7,472 nt of DNA, taken from the NCBI GenBank assembly GCA_031276375.1, contig JAISNE010000008.1:1-7472 (forward strand), given 5' to 3'. Below are positions 1 through 6,700 of the stretch, piece by piece. The notes beneath the pieces are model-generated. The model did not search any database, was not told the origin of the DNA, and worked only from the letters and a program-made list of their open reading frames with translations. Every line of letters starts with the position of its first letter. Positions within the stretch are counted from its first letter, which is position 1. The DNA is from Accumulibacter sp. (lineage in GTDB: Bacteria; Pseudomonadota; Gammaproteobacteria; Burkholderiales; Rhodocyclaceae). The translations under genes and the position numbers were made by a program.

Positions 1-1482
1 CAGAAACGGATCGACCAGCAGCATGAGCGGGGCAAGCTGACGGCGCGCGAGCGTCTCGGGTTGCTGCTGGACGAAGGCTCGTTCCAGGAATTCGGGGCGC
101 TGGCGACGCACGATCTGAGCGCGTTCGGGCTGGACAAGCAGCGCTTTCCGGGAGACGGCGTGGTCACCGGATTCGGCAAGATCAACGGACGCCGGGTGGC
201 GGTCTTTTCGCAAGACTTCACCGTGATGGGCGGTTCCTTTTCCGAAGTCCAGTCGCAGAAGATCAGCCGCATCCAGGACAAGGCGCTCGAAGCCGGCATC
301 CCGCTGATCGGCCTGGGCGACTCCGGTGGCGCGCGCATCCAGGAGGGTGTGCGCAGCCTGGCCGCTTACGGCGAAGTCTTCGTGCGCAACGTACTGGCCT
401 CCGGGGTCATCCCGCAGATTTCCCTGATTCTCGGCCCCTGCGCCGGCGGCGCGGTGTACTCCCCGGCGCTCACCGACTTCATCGTCATGGCCGGCAAGGG
501 CTACATGTTCCTCACCGGGCCCGAAGTCATCAAGGCGGTGACCGGCGAACAAGTCTCGGTCGAAGACCTCGGCGGCGCCGAAGTTCACACCGGGCGCAGC
601 GGTGTCGCCCATCTCGACGCCGCCAGCGAAGAGGAAGGCATCGCGCTGGCCAAGGCCCTGCTCGGCTACCTGCCGCAAAACAACAGCGAGGAGCCGCCGC
701 AACTGGTTTGCGACGATCCGATCGAACGCATGGACGAGGCGCTCAACAGCCTCATCCCGGATGGCGACAACACCCCCTACGACATCCGCGACGCCGTCGA
801 AGCCATCTTCGACCGCGGCAGTTTCCTCGAAGTCCAGCCCAACTACGCCGCCAACGCCGTCGTCGGTTTCGCGCGCCTGGACGGCTACTCGGTCGGCATC
901 GTCGCCAACCAGCCCTGCTACATGTCCGGCGCGCTCAATATCGACGCTTCCGACAAGATCGCCCGCTTCATCCGGGTGTGCGACGCTTTCAACGTCCCGA
1001 TCGTCACCTTCATCGACTGTCCCGGCTTCCTGCCCGGAACCGGCCAGGAATACGGCGGCGTCATCCGGCACGGCGCCAAGATCATCTACGCCTACTGCGA
1101 GGCGACCGTGCCGAAGGTCTCCATCGTCACGCGCAAGGCCATGGGCGGCGCCTACGTCGCCATGAGCTCGCGGCAGATGCGCACCGACATCACCTTCGCC
1201 TGGCCGACCGGACAGATCGCCGTGATGGGCGCCGAGGGCGCGGTCAACATCCTGTACCGCGAAGAAATCAAGAAAGCGGCCGATCCCAAGGCCCGCGAAC
1301 AGGAAATCCTCGCCGACTACCGCGAACACTTCTTCAATCCCTACCGGGCGGCCGACCTCGGCCAGATCGACGAAGTCATCGAACCGCGCGAATCGCGTCC
1401 GCGCCTGGCGCGCGCGCTGGAAATCCTGCGCACCAAGGTGCAGCAGAACCCCGCCAAGAAACACGGCCTGTCGCCGGTCTGA
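1..1482 (+). CDS. mmdA: Methylmalonyl-CoA decarboxylase alpha subunit (carboxyltransferase), 5'-truncated
   Basis: Transfers the carboxyl group from an acyl-CoA, most likely (S)-methylmalonyl-CoA, to the biotin on MmdC; it is the cytoplasmic part of the Na+-pumping decarboxylase. The frame is open from base 1 with no start, and the first codons read QKRIDQQHERGKLTARERL, the conserved N-terminal stretch of this family, so only about 20 residues are missing. A TTG at 61 is internal. 493 codons are present against about 510 in known MmdA. Both crotonase-like halves are visible: GDSGGARIQEG (codons 105-115) and GPCAGGAVYSPALTDF (145-160) in the N half, PGFLPGTGQEYGG (341-353) and RKAMGGAYVAM (378-388) in the C half. 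The C-terminus ends KKHGLSPV, like MmdA proteins ending KKHGxxP. The same fold occurs in propionyl-CoA carboxylase beta and glutaconyl-CoA decarboxylase; the adjacent mmdD, mmdC and mmdB favour a decarboxylase. Substrate is inferred. Confidence 0.93.
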   Translation, partial: QKRIDQQHERGKLTARERLGLLLDEGSFQEFGALATHDLSAFGLDKQRFPGDGVVTGFGKINGRRVAVFSQDFTVMGGSFSEVQSQKISRIQDKALEAGIPLIGLGDSGGARIQEGVRSLAAYGEVFVRNVLASGVIPQISLILGPCAGGAVYSPALTDFIVMAGKGYMFLTGPEVIKAVTGEQVSVEDLGGAEVHTGRSGVAHLDAASEEEGIALAKALLGYLPQNNSEEPPQLVCDDPIERMDEALNSLIPDGDNTPYDIRDAVEAIFDRGSFLEVQPNYAANAVVGFARLDGYSVGIVANQPCYMSGALNIDASDKIARFIRVCDAFNVPIVTFIDCPGFLPGTGQEYGGVIRHGAKIIYAYCEATVPKVSIVTRKAMGGAYVAMSSRQMRTDITFAWPTGQIAVMGAEGAVNILYREEIKKAADPKAREQEILADYREHFFNPYRAADLGQIDEVIEPRESRPRLARALEILRTKVQQNPAKKHGLSPV

Positions 1483-1541
1483 AAGAGAAAGGATCGACCG
1501 GAAATGAAACGACATCCCTTTACGACAGACGCGAGGTATCC

Positions 1542-1958
1542 ATGGAAAACTTGAACTGGGGCTTGCAGATGACGGTGCTCGGCATGGGATTGGTGTTTTC
1601 CCTGCTGGCCCTGCTGTGGCTGCTGCTGACGGTCGTCCTCAAGCTGGACAAGGAGCCGGTGGAGGAAGAAACGAAGGCAGCGCCGGCGCAGGAAACCGCC
1701 GCCGCGGCCGAAGGCGCCGCCGCGCCCGCCGATGACGCCGTTCCGGCGCAGGCGCCCGAGCGGCCGATGGTCAACGGCCTGCCGGCCGACCTGGTGGCGG
1801 CGATCCTCGTGGCCACCCACAAACATCGTCAAACCATGCGGCGCCAGGCGGCGCCGCTGGTACGCGCCGTCTGGCCGGGAAGCCAGATGTTCGCCAGCCG
1901 CTGGCTGGCCACGGGCCGTGCGCGGCAAACCAACAACTGGCAGCCGAGAGGAAGATAA
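1542..1958 (+). CDS. mmdD: Decarboxylase delta subunit, OadG/MmdD-like membrane anchor
   Basis: A 138-residue small membrane subunit that in this family holds the carboxyltransferase and the beta pump together. It has a single hydrophobic segment at about residues 10-33 (TVLGMGLVFSLLALLWLLL), a charged turn (KLDKEPVEEE), an Ala/Pro-rich linker at about 46-72, and a basic C-terminal part (79-138) including DLVAAILVATHKHR and WLATGRARQ. It is longer than classical OadG (about 80 residues), the extra length being linker and tail. The ATG at 1542 is chosen because GAGG (1533-1536) lies 5 bases upstream and the membrane segment follows at once; the frame is open further upstream only because it runs through mmdA out of frame. 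It starts 59 bases after mmdA and ends 3 bases before mmdC. The subunit is called from position, topology and length, as this family is poorly conserved in sequence. Confidence 0.85.
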   Translation: MENLNWGLQMTVLGMGLVFSLLALLWLLLTVVLKLDKEPVEEETKAAPAQETAAAAEGAAAPADDAVPAQAPERPMVNGLPADLVAAILVATHKHRQTMRRQAAPLVRAVWPGSQMFASRWLATGRARQTNNWQPRGR

Positions 1959-1961
1959 ATA

Positions 1962-2474
1962 ATGCGACGCTATACCTTGAATATCAGTGACCGTGAATTC
2001 GTCGTCGACGTGCAGGAAATCGACGGCGATAATTTTGAAGTCGCCGTTGGCGATGAAACCTACCAAGTCAGCCTGAGCGGCGACGAAAGCCTTGCCGGCG
2101 CGGTCATCGCTCCGGGGCTTGCCTCCAACGCCGCGGCTCCGGTGGCCGCGCCGGCGCGCAAGGCCGCCGCGCCGCGGCCAGCGCCCAGTGCTCCGGCGGC
2201 CGCGGCCGCCGCTCCCGCTTCGGCCCCGGCGCGCAAACCGGCTGGCGGTGGCGGCAAGGGCACCCAGACCGCTCCGATGCCGGGCGTCGTCCTCGAAGTC
2301 AACGTCAAGCCGGGCGACACCGTCACGCGCGGGCAGCAGGTCGCCATTCTCGACGCCATGAAGATGCACAACGTGATCGGCGCGGTGCGCGCCGGCACCG
2401 TCGACGAAGTCTACGTGAGCGCCGGACAGTCCGTGGATCATGGCACGCCGCTTCTCAAATTCAAGGAGGAGTGA
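1962..2474 (+). CDS. mmdC: Biotin carboxyl carrier subunit (gamma) of the decarboxylase
   Basis: A 170-residue biotin carrier that shuttles CO2 as carboxybiotin from MmdA to MmdB. Residues 1-45 form a small N-terminal region (MRRYTLNISDREFVVDV) typical of MmdC/GcdC proteins. An Ala/Pro linker follows at about 55-94, then the biotinyl domain from about 101 to 170. The biotinylation motif is AMKM at 132-135, with the target lysine K134 (codon 2361-2363), and the usual TAPMPGVV strand lies before it. The residue after AMKM is His rather than the more common Glu. The ATG is preceded by GAGAGGAAG (1946-1954) at good spacing. The gene sits between mmdD (3 bases) and mmdB (3 bases), so the genes are almost certainly co-transcribed. 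The protein needs biotin ligase (BirA), which is not in the window. Confidence 0.94.
   Translation: MRRYTLNISDREFVVDVQEIDGDNFEVAVGDETYQVSLSGDESLAGAVIAPGLASNAAAPVAAPARKAAAPRPAPSAPAAAAAAPASAPARKPAGGGGKGTQTAPMPGVVLEVNVKPGDTVTRGQQVAILDAMKMHNVIGAVRAGTVDEVYVSAGQSVDHGTPLLKFKEE
2463..2470 (+). promoter_or_regulatory. Strong Shine-Dalgarno of mmdB inside the end of mmdC
   Basis: AAGGAGGA is a near-perfect anti-16S match, 7 bases before the mmdB ATG at 2478. It lies within the last codons of mmdC, whose TGA is at 2472-2474. This fixes the mmdB start and suggests efficient, coupled translation of the membrane pump. Confidence 0.85.
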
Positions 2475-2477
2475 GCC

Positions 2478-3602
2478 ATGATCGATCAAGAAACGATCGG
2501 CCTGCTGCTGAAAGGCGTCAACGGCGTCACCTGGCAATCGGTGGTGATGATCTGCGTCTCGTTCGTCCTGTTCTATCTGGCCATCGTCAAGGACTACGAA
2601 CCGCTGCTGCTCCTGCCGATCGGCGCCGGCTGCCTGCTGGCCAACCTGCCGCTCTCGCCGCTGATGGACGAGCACGGCATGCTCCGGGTGCTGTACGAAG
2701 TCGGCGTCGAGAACGAGCTTTATCCGCTGCTCATCTTCGTCGGCATCGGCGCGTTGACCGACTTCGGGCCGCTCCTGGAGAACCCCAAGTTCGTGCTGCT
2801 CGGCGCGGCGGGCCAGTTCGGCATCTTCCTGACGCTGCTGCTGGCCCTGATGCTCGGGTTTACGAAGAACCAGGCGGCCTCGATCGGCATCATCGGCGCG
2901 ATCGACGGCCCGACCTCGATCTACGTTTCGGGCATCCTCGCGCCGGACATGCTCGGTCCCATTTCGGTCGCCGCGTACAGCTACATGTCGCTGGTGCCGA
3001 TCATCATGCCGCCGGTGATCTACGCCCTGACCACCAAGGAAGAGCGGGCCATCCGCATGGCCTACAGCCAGCGCAAGATCAGCCGCCGGACGCGCATCAT
3101 GTTCCCGATCATCGTCACGGTGATGGTCGGCACGCTGGTGCCGTTCGCCACCCCGCTGATCGGCATGCTCATGCTCGGCAACCTGATGAAGGAATCGGGC
3201 GCGGTCGAACGGCTGACCAAGGCCTCCTCGAACGAGATCGCCAACATGGTGACCCTGTTCCTCGGCCTGGCCATCGGCTCGACGATGGGCGGCGAAAAGT
3301 TCCTGCAGACCCAGACGCTGTACATCCTGATTCTCGGTCTCCTGGCTTTCGGCATCGATTGCGCGGCCGGCGTGTTTTTCGCCAAGATCCTCAACTGGAT
3401 TACCGGCGGCAAGGTCAACCCGATCATCGGCGCGGCCGGCATCAGCGCCTTCCCGATGGCCGCCCGCGTTTGCCAGCGCCTCGCCCAGCAGGAAAACTTC
3501 GATAATTTCCTGCTCATGCACGCCATGGGCGCCAATGCCGCCGGGCAGGTCGCCTCGGTCGTCGCCGGCGGCGTCGTCCTCGCGCTGATGGGCGCCGGAT
3601 GA
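2478..3602 (+). CDS. mmdB: Na+-translocating decarboxylase beta subunit (carboxybiotin decarboxylase)
   Basis: A 374-residue polytopic inner-membrane protein of the OadB/MmdB/GcdB family. It decarboxylates carboxybiotin on MmdC, consuming a periplasmic proton, and exports Na+. Many hydrophobic segments alternate along the chain. The residues shown to matter in Klebsiella OadB are present with the same spacing: Asp143 in IGAIDGPTSIY (OadB D203), followed by LAPDMLGPISVAAYSYM, and Asn314, Gly318 and Ser323 in VNPIIGAAGISAFPMAARV (OadB N373, G377, S382). The length is that of the shorter MmdB/GcdB type, lacking extra N-terminal residues found in some OadB. The start is fixed by the strong Shine-Dalgarno at 2463. 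It is the last gene of the operon, with the terminator about 55 bases downstream. The sequence alone does not separate methylmalonyl-CoA, glutaconyl-CoA and oxaloacetate systems; MmdA decides that. Confidence 0.95.
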   Translation: MIDQETIGLLLKGVNGVTWQSVVMICVSFVLFYLAIVKDYEPLLLLPIGAGCLLANLPLSPLMDEHGMLRVLYEVGVENELYPLLIFVGIGALTDFGPLLENPKFVLLGAAGQFGIFLTLLLALMLGFTKNQAASIGIIGAIDGPTSIYVSGILAPDMLGPISVAAYSYMSLVPIIMPPVIYALTTKEERAIRMAYSQRKISRRTRIMFPIIVTVMVGTLVPFATPLIGMLMLGNLMKESGAVERLTKASSNEIANMVTLFLGLAIGSTMGGEKFLQTQTLYILILGLLAFGIDCAAGVFFAKILNWITGGKVNPIIGAAGISAFPMAARVCQRLAQQENFDNFLLMHAMGANAAGQVASVVAGGVVLALMGAG

Positions 3603-3656
3603 TTCCCGTCCAGGACGCGCGGATTCCTCATCTCTCCTTTATCCGCCCCTGGTGAG

Positions 3657-3690
3657 AAGTCCCCGGATCCGGGGACTTTTTTTTTCTTTT
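3657..3690 (+). terminator. Rho-independent terminator of the mmd operon
   Basis: A perfect 22-base palindrome (3657-3678, centred on GGATCC, with core arms AAGTCCCCGG and CCGGGGACTT) is followed by an uninterrupted T run to 3685, one C, and four more Ts. The stem is GC-rich and perfect, although the loop must take bases from the centre of the palindrome. It lies about 55 bases after the mmdB stop and separates the operon from the two-component genes. In the opposite direction there is no T run, so it works one way. Confidence 0.93.
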
Positions 3691-3718
3691 GCGGTCATAT
3701 GTCATGTTTGCGTAAAAT
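3689..3718 (+). promoter_or_regulatory. Candidate sigma70-type promoter for the sensor kinase
   Basis: TTGCGG (3689-3694) and TAAAAT (3713-3718) are separated by 18 bases. The -10 matches the consensus at five of six positions, the -35 at only three. It starts within the terminator tail and would give a leader of about 210 bases before the kinase ATG. No sigma54-type GG-N10-GC element was found. This is a weak call from pattern alone. Confidence 0.3.
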
Positions 3719-3934
3719 CCATCCATGAAGCGGCGGCGATGCCGGACGCAACAACGGTTCTGGTATCCTTGGCTGGAAGATCGCGGGTTTGCCGTTCGTT
3801 TCATCGCGGACTCCCCGTGACGCCGCTTCGGCGGGGAAGATGGGTTTGAAGGGGCTTTCGGGGCGGGAACGCGCTGTATCGCCGCGGAAGAACAACGGAT
3901 TCAATCCGGTTCCGGGGAAACAGGGGTGGGTAAC

Positions 3935-5926
3935 ATGCCGTTCGACGACAGACCGATATCGGGAAGCGCTCGTTCGCTGGCGGTGTCCAAATGGTCCAAC
4001 TGGTACCTGATTGCCCTCAAACTGGCGATCGGATTGCTGTTCGCCCTCTTGGTCATCCTGCTCTGGGTCTTGCGCCAGAGTAAGCTGGAAGAACAGCGCC
4101 TGACGCTCATTGCCGATGTGTTGTGGCTGGAGCAGCGCATCAATTTCCATCTGGAGGAAAGCGACGGGAATTTTCAGCAGTTGGCGCGCGACCTGTCCAG
4201 GGAAAAAGACAAAAATGCCCTGTTTCGCCTGCGCGCCGAATATCTGCTGAAAAACAATCCCGACATGCTGCGGATCGTATGGGCCGACGAGACCGGCGCG
4301 CTCCGCAAGAGCGCCCCGGAACAGGTGCTTTCCCGTCCCGGAGCGAATGAGGCGATGTTTCGGCAGAACGTGGACGTGGCGCGCAAGCTGGGGAAATCCG
4401 TCTATACGGACGCCTATTCCACGCCGGACGGGGCGCACTTCGAAATGTATTCGCCGATTTTCGACGACGAGCATTACCAGGGGGTGCTGATCGGCGTGTT
4501 TTCTTTCGACAAGCTGTTGAAAAGCATCGTCCCCTGGTGGTTCGCCGAAAAATACCAGGTGCGCATTCTCGACGGCGGCGGCCATGTGCTGGCCAGCAAA
4601 TCGAAGGTCAGCAATGCCGAAACCACGATCAATTACGCGATCTCCTTCGATCCGCCGGGGTTCGGCATGCTGCTCCGGGTCGACGCCTACCGCAGCAGCG
4701 GCAATTTCGCGCAGAACATGCTGACGGCGCTGGTCATCGCGCTGACCGCGGCCATGCTGGCCAGCCTGTGGGTGATGCGCGGCCACAACCGGCGGCGCAT
4801 CGCCGCCGAGCAGGCGCAACGCTCGGAACACGCGTTCCGCAAGGCCATGGAGGATTCGCTGACCATCGGCATGCGCGCGCGCGATCTGGAAGGCAGGGAA
4901 ATCTACGTCAATCCCGTCTTCTGCCAAATGGTCGGTTTCAGCGAAAGCGAACTGCTCGGCGCCGTTCCGCCGATGCCGTATTGGCCGCCCGAGGAGATGG
5001 AACGGGCGATGTCGATCAACGATTCCCGGATCGACGGCGGGGTGGCGCCGAGAGAAGTCGAAATCCGGCTGATGCGCAAGGATGGCAGCCGGCTGGACGC
5101 GCTGATCCACGAGGCTCCGCTGATCGGCGCCAATGGCCAGCCGGCCGGCTGGATGGCGTCGATCATCGATATCACGGCGCGCAAACAGGCGGAGGAACTG
5201 TACCGGCGGCAGCAGGACAAGCTGCAAGCGACCTCGCGCCTGGTGACGATGGGGGAACTGGCGTCGATGCTGGCGCACGAGCTCAATCAGCCGCTGGCGG
5301 CGATCGCCAGCTATGCGGCGGGCTGCCTGAACAAGCTCGAATCGGGAAACTTTTCCGCCAAGGAATTCGAGGCGGTGCTGACCCGGCTCGGCGCGCAGGC
5401 GCAGCGGGCGGGACGCATCATCCGGCGCGTTCACGATTTCGTGCACAAGAGCGAACCCAAGCTCGCGCCCTGCGATCTGATCGAGGTGATCGACGACAGC
5501 ATCGGCCTGATCGAGCCGACCGCCAAGCTGTTCCACGTGCGCATCGAGCGGGAGATTCTCGCCGATCTGCCGGAACTGATGGGCGACCGGGTGATGATCG
5601 AGCAGGTGCTGCTCAATGTCATGCGCAACGCGCTCGAAGCCATGAGCGCGGCCCAGGTTCCGCCGGAACGCCGGCGTTTGTCGGTGCGGCTCGGCCAGAC
5701 CGGGGATCAGGCGCGGATTTCCGTCATCGACTGGGGCCCCGGCATTCCCCCGGAATTCCAGGACAAGCTGTTCACTCCGTTTTTTTCGACCAAGACCGAC
5801 GGCATGGGCATGGGACTCAACGTTTGCCGCTCGATCGTCGAATTTCATCGTGGCCGCCTGTGGGTGGAGGAAAACCCCGAAGGCGGCGCCATTCTGGTTA
5901 TCTCACTTCCGATAATACAGCCATGA
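3935..5926 (+). CDS. dctS: Membrane sensor histidine kinase, DctS/DctB-like, with PAS domain
   Basis: A 663-residue sensor kinase that probably detects an external carboxylate and phosphorylates the downstream regulator. Transmembrane segments lie at about 25-47 and 262-282, enclosing a periplasmic region of some 210 residues with the layout of a double-Cache (PDC) sensor. Next comes a PAS domain (about 298-418, ending IIDITARKQAEEL), then HisKA with H-box MLAHELNQPLAAI, the phospho-acceptor being His448, then the ATPase: N-box VLLNVMRNALEAM (Asn565), G1 DWGPGIP (599-605), F-box FTPFFSTK and G2 GMGMGL (623-628). This architecture matches Rhodobacter DctS and relatives such as TtrS and FixL; the PAS shows no obvious heme-ligand histidine. 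A GTG at 3926 is in frame, but ATG 3935 has AGGGG at suitable spacing (3922-3926). The gene overlaps the regulator gene by ATGA. Function as kinase is secure; the ligand is inferred from the family and the nearby TRAP gene. Confidence 0.85.
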   Translation: MPFDDRPISGSARSLAVSKWSNWYLIALKLAIGLLFALLVILLWVLRQSKLEEQRLTLIADVLWLEQRINFHLEESDGNFQQLARDLSREKDKNALFRLRAEYLLKNNPDMLRIVWADETGALRKSAPEQVLSRPGANEAMFRQNVDVARKLGKSVYTDAYSTPDGAHFEMYSPIFDDEHYQGVLIGVFSFDKLLKSIVPWWFAEKYQVRILDGGGHVLASKSKVSNAETTINYAISFDPPGFGMLLRVDAYRSSGNFAQNMLTALVIALTAAMLASLWVMRGHNRRRIAAEQAQRSEHAFRKAMEDSLTIGMRARDLEGREIYVNPVFCQMVGFSESELLGAVPPMPYWPPEEMERAMSINDSRIDGGVAPREVEIRLMRKDGSRLDALIHEAPLIGANGQPAGWMASIIDITARKQAEELYRRQQDKLQATSRLVTMGELASMLAHELNQPLAAIASYAAGCLNKLESGNFSAKEFEAVLTRLGAQAQRAGRIIRRVHDFVHKSEPKLAPCDLIEVIDDSIGLIEPTAKLFHVRIEREILADLPELMGDRVMIEQVLLNVMRNALEAMSAAQVPPERRRLSVRLGQTGDQARISVIDWGPGIPPEFQDKLFTPFFSTKTDGMGMGLNVCRSIVEFHRGRLWVEENPEGGAILVISLPIIQP

Positions 5927-6540
5927 CTCAGTTTGCTTATATCATCGACGATGACGAGGCCATTCGCGATTCGCTCGGCTATCTGATGCAGTCGCGGGGG
6001 ATCTCCTGCCAGACATTCCCGTCCGCGGAAGCGTTCCTGGAAACGTGGGACGCCGCTTTCACCGGATGCATCCTGCTGGATATCCGGATGTGGGGAATGA
6101 GCGGCGATGAATTGTTCGACCGGCTCATCGAACGCGAATGCCAGTTGCCGGTCATTTTTCTGACCGGGCATGGAGACGTGTCGCTGGCGGTGTCCACGCT
6201 GAAGAAAGGCGCCTTCGATTTCGTCGAGAAGCCGTTCAACGACAACCAACTGGCCGATCGCGTCCTGGAAGCGTTCAAGCTCGACGACGAGCGCCGCCAG
6301 ACGGTGGTTTCGGCCAACCGGCGGCTGGCGCTGCTCACGCCGCGGGAAAAGCAGGTCATGGAACGGATTCTCGCCGGAAAGATGAACAAGGTCATCGCCG
6401 ATGAACTGAACGTCTGCATGCGCACCATCGAAGCGCACCGGGCCAGCCTGTTCAGGAAAATGGGGGTGAAAATGGCCGTCGAACTGGCGCAGGTGGTCGC
6501 GGCGGCGCCGGGAAAACGGCGGCCCGAACCCCTCGCCTGA
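5923..6540 (+). CDS. dctR: FixJ/DctR-type response regulator with LuxR HTH
   Basis: A 205-residue transcriptional regulator, the partner of the preceding kinase. The receiver domain (about 4-118) has the acidic pocket IDDDE (8-12), phospho-acceptor Asp53 in ILLDIRMWGMSG, Thr81 in FLTGHGD and Lys103 in VEKPF. A short linker leads to a LuxR-type helix-turn-helix (about 138-190), LTPREKQVMERILAGKMNKVIADEL...RTIEAHRASLFRKMG. This is the FixJ/TtrR/DctR/NodW subfamily layout and length. Position 57, usually Pro in DxRMPGMSG, is Trp here. ATG 5923-5925 overlaps the kinase stop TGA 5924-5926, and no Shine-Dalgarno stands before it, so translation is probably coupled to that of the kinase. Likely targets are dicarboxylate transport genes such as the neighbouring TRAP locus, an inference from family members. 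Confidence 0.88.
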   Translation: MTQFAYIIDDDEAIRDSLGYLMQSRGISCQTFPSAEAFLETWDAAFTGCILLDIRMWGMSGDELFDRLIERECQLPVIFLTGHGDVSLAVSTLKKGAFDFVEKPFNDNQLADRVLEAFKLDDERRQTVVSANRRLALLTPREKQVMERILAGKMNKVIADELNVCMRTIEAHRASLFRKMGVKMAVELAQVVAAAPGKRRPEPLA

Positions 6541-6541
6541 T

Positions 6542-6572
6542 CGGAAGACGGAAGACAGAGGACGGAAGACAG
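6542..6572. repeat. Short tandem GGAAGAC repeats
   Basis: CGGAAGAC occurs at 6542-6549, 6549-6556 (sharing one C) and 6563-6570, the last two followed by AG, with a related GGAC between them. It begins directly after the regulator stop codon. The role is unknown; it looks like local low-complexity expansion. Confidence 0.6.
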
Positions 6573-6635
6573 TCAGTGACCGGGCGCCATTCCCTCTCCC
6601 GGCGCTCCGCGGTACGCGAGCTCGCGGCTCGCATG

Positions 6636-6700
6636 GCGGGCGGGACGCCCGCGCTCCACTCTCTCGCGCGAAAATCCGGGAGCGCGGGCGTCTCGCCCGC
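6636..6700. repeat. GC-rich inverted repeat, dispersed REP-like palindromic element
   Basis: Arm 6636-6657 is the reverse complement of arm 6679-6700 at 21 of 22 positions, with a 21-base spacer. Each arm is itself a mini-hairpin: GCGGGCG-GGA-CGCCCGC (6636-6652) and GCGGGCG-TCT-CGCCCGC (6684-6700). Paired, oppositely oriented palindromes of this kind are typical of REP/BIME-like intergenic repeats, and the minus-strand translation contains AGETPALP and SAGVPPA, peptides I recall from spurious ORFs over such repeats in many proteobacterial genomes. No transposase is nearby. It may also act as a bidirectional transcription barrier between the converging genes. Confidence 0.75.

Larger units (their letters stand above)
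3603..3934. other. Intergenic region between the mmd operon and the sensor kinase
   Basis: 332 bases without a convincing gene. The region contains the mmd terminator (3657-3690), a weak candidate promoter (3689-3718), a small UUCG-capped hairpin (CCGC-TTCG-GCGG, 3823-3834), and a purine-rich stretch ending in AGGGG (3922-3926), the likely Shine-Dalgarno of the kinase. Small open frames here lack a ribosome binding site or recognisable protein features. Confidence 0.7.

Noticed and set aside
61..63. TTG as start of the mmdA gene
   Set aside because: The same frame upstream encodes conserved family residues (KRIDQQHERGKLTARER), so the true start is outside the window.
1341..3521. Very long open frame on the minus strand across the mmd genes
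   Set aside because: It is antisense to four clear genes and its translation is His/Arg/Asp-rich without domain motifs, as expected from high-GC third-codon bias.
3725..3820. 31-codon ORF in the kinase leader
   Set aside because: No Shine-Dalgarno before it, Arg-rich composition, and no recognisable feature; not enough to call a leader peptide.
3652..3849. 65-codon ORF starting next to the terminator
   Set aside because: Its start lies just before the terminator stem and its first codons run through the hairpin and T run.
3926..3928. GTG as start of the sensor kinase
   Set aside because: It would overlap the AGGGG ribosome site that best fits ATG 3935, and adds only three residues.
3695..5848. 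Long open frame on the minus strand across the sensor kinase
   Set aside because: Same GC-bias artefact; low-complexity translation opposite a kinase with every catalytic box intact.
4537..5922. Upstream extension of the regulator frame through the kinase gene
   Set aside because: The translation is Arg/Gly-rich with no domain features; the receiver domain starts right at ATG 5923.
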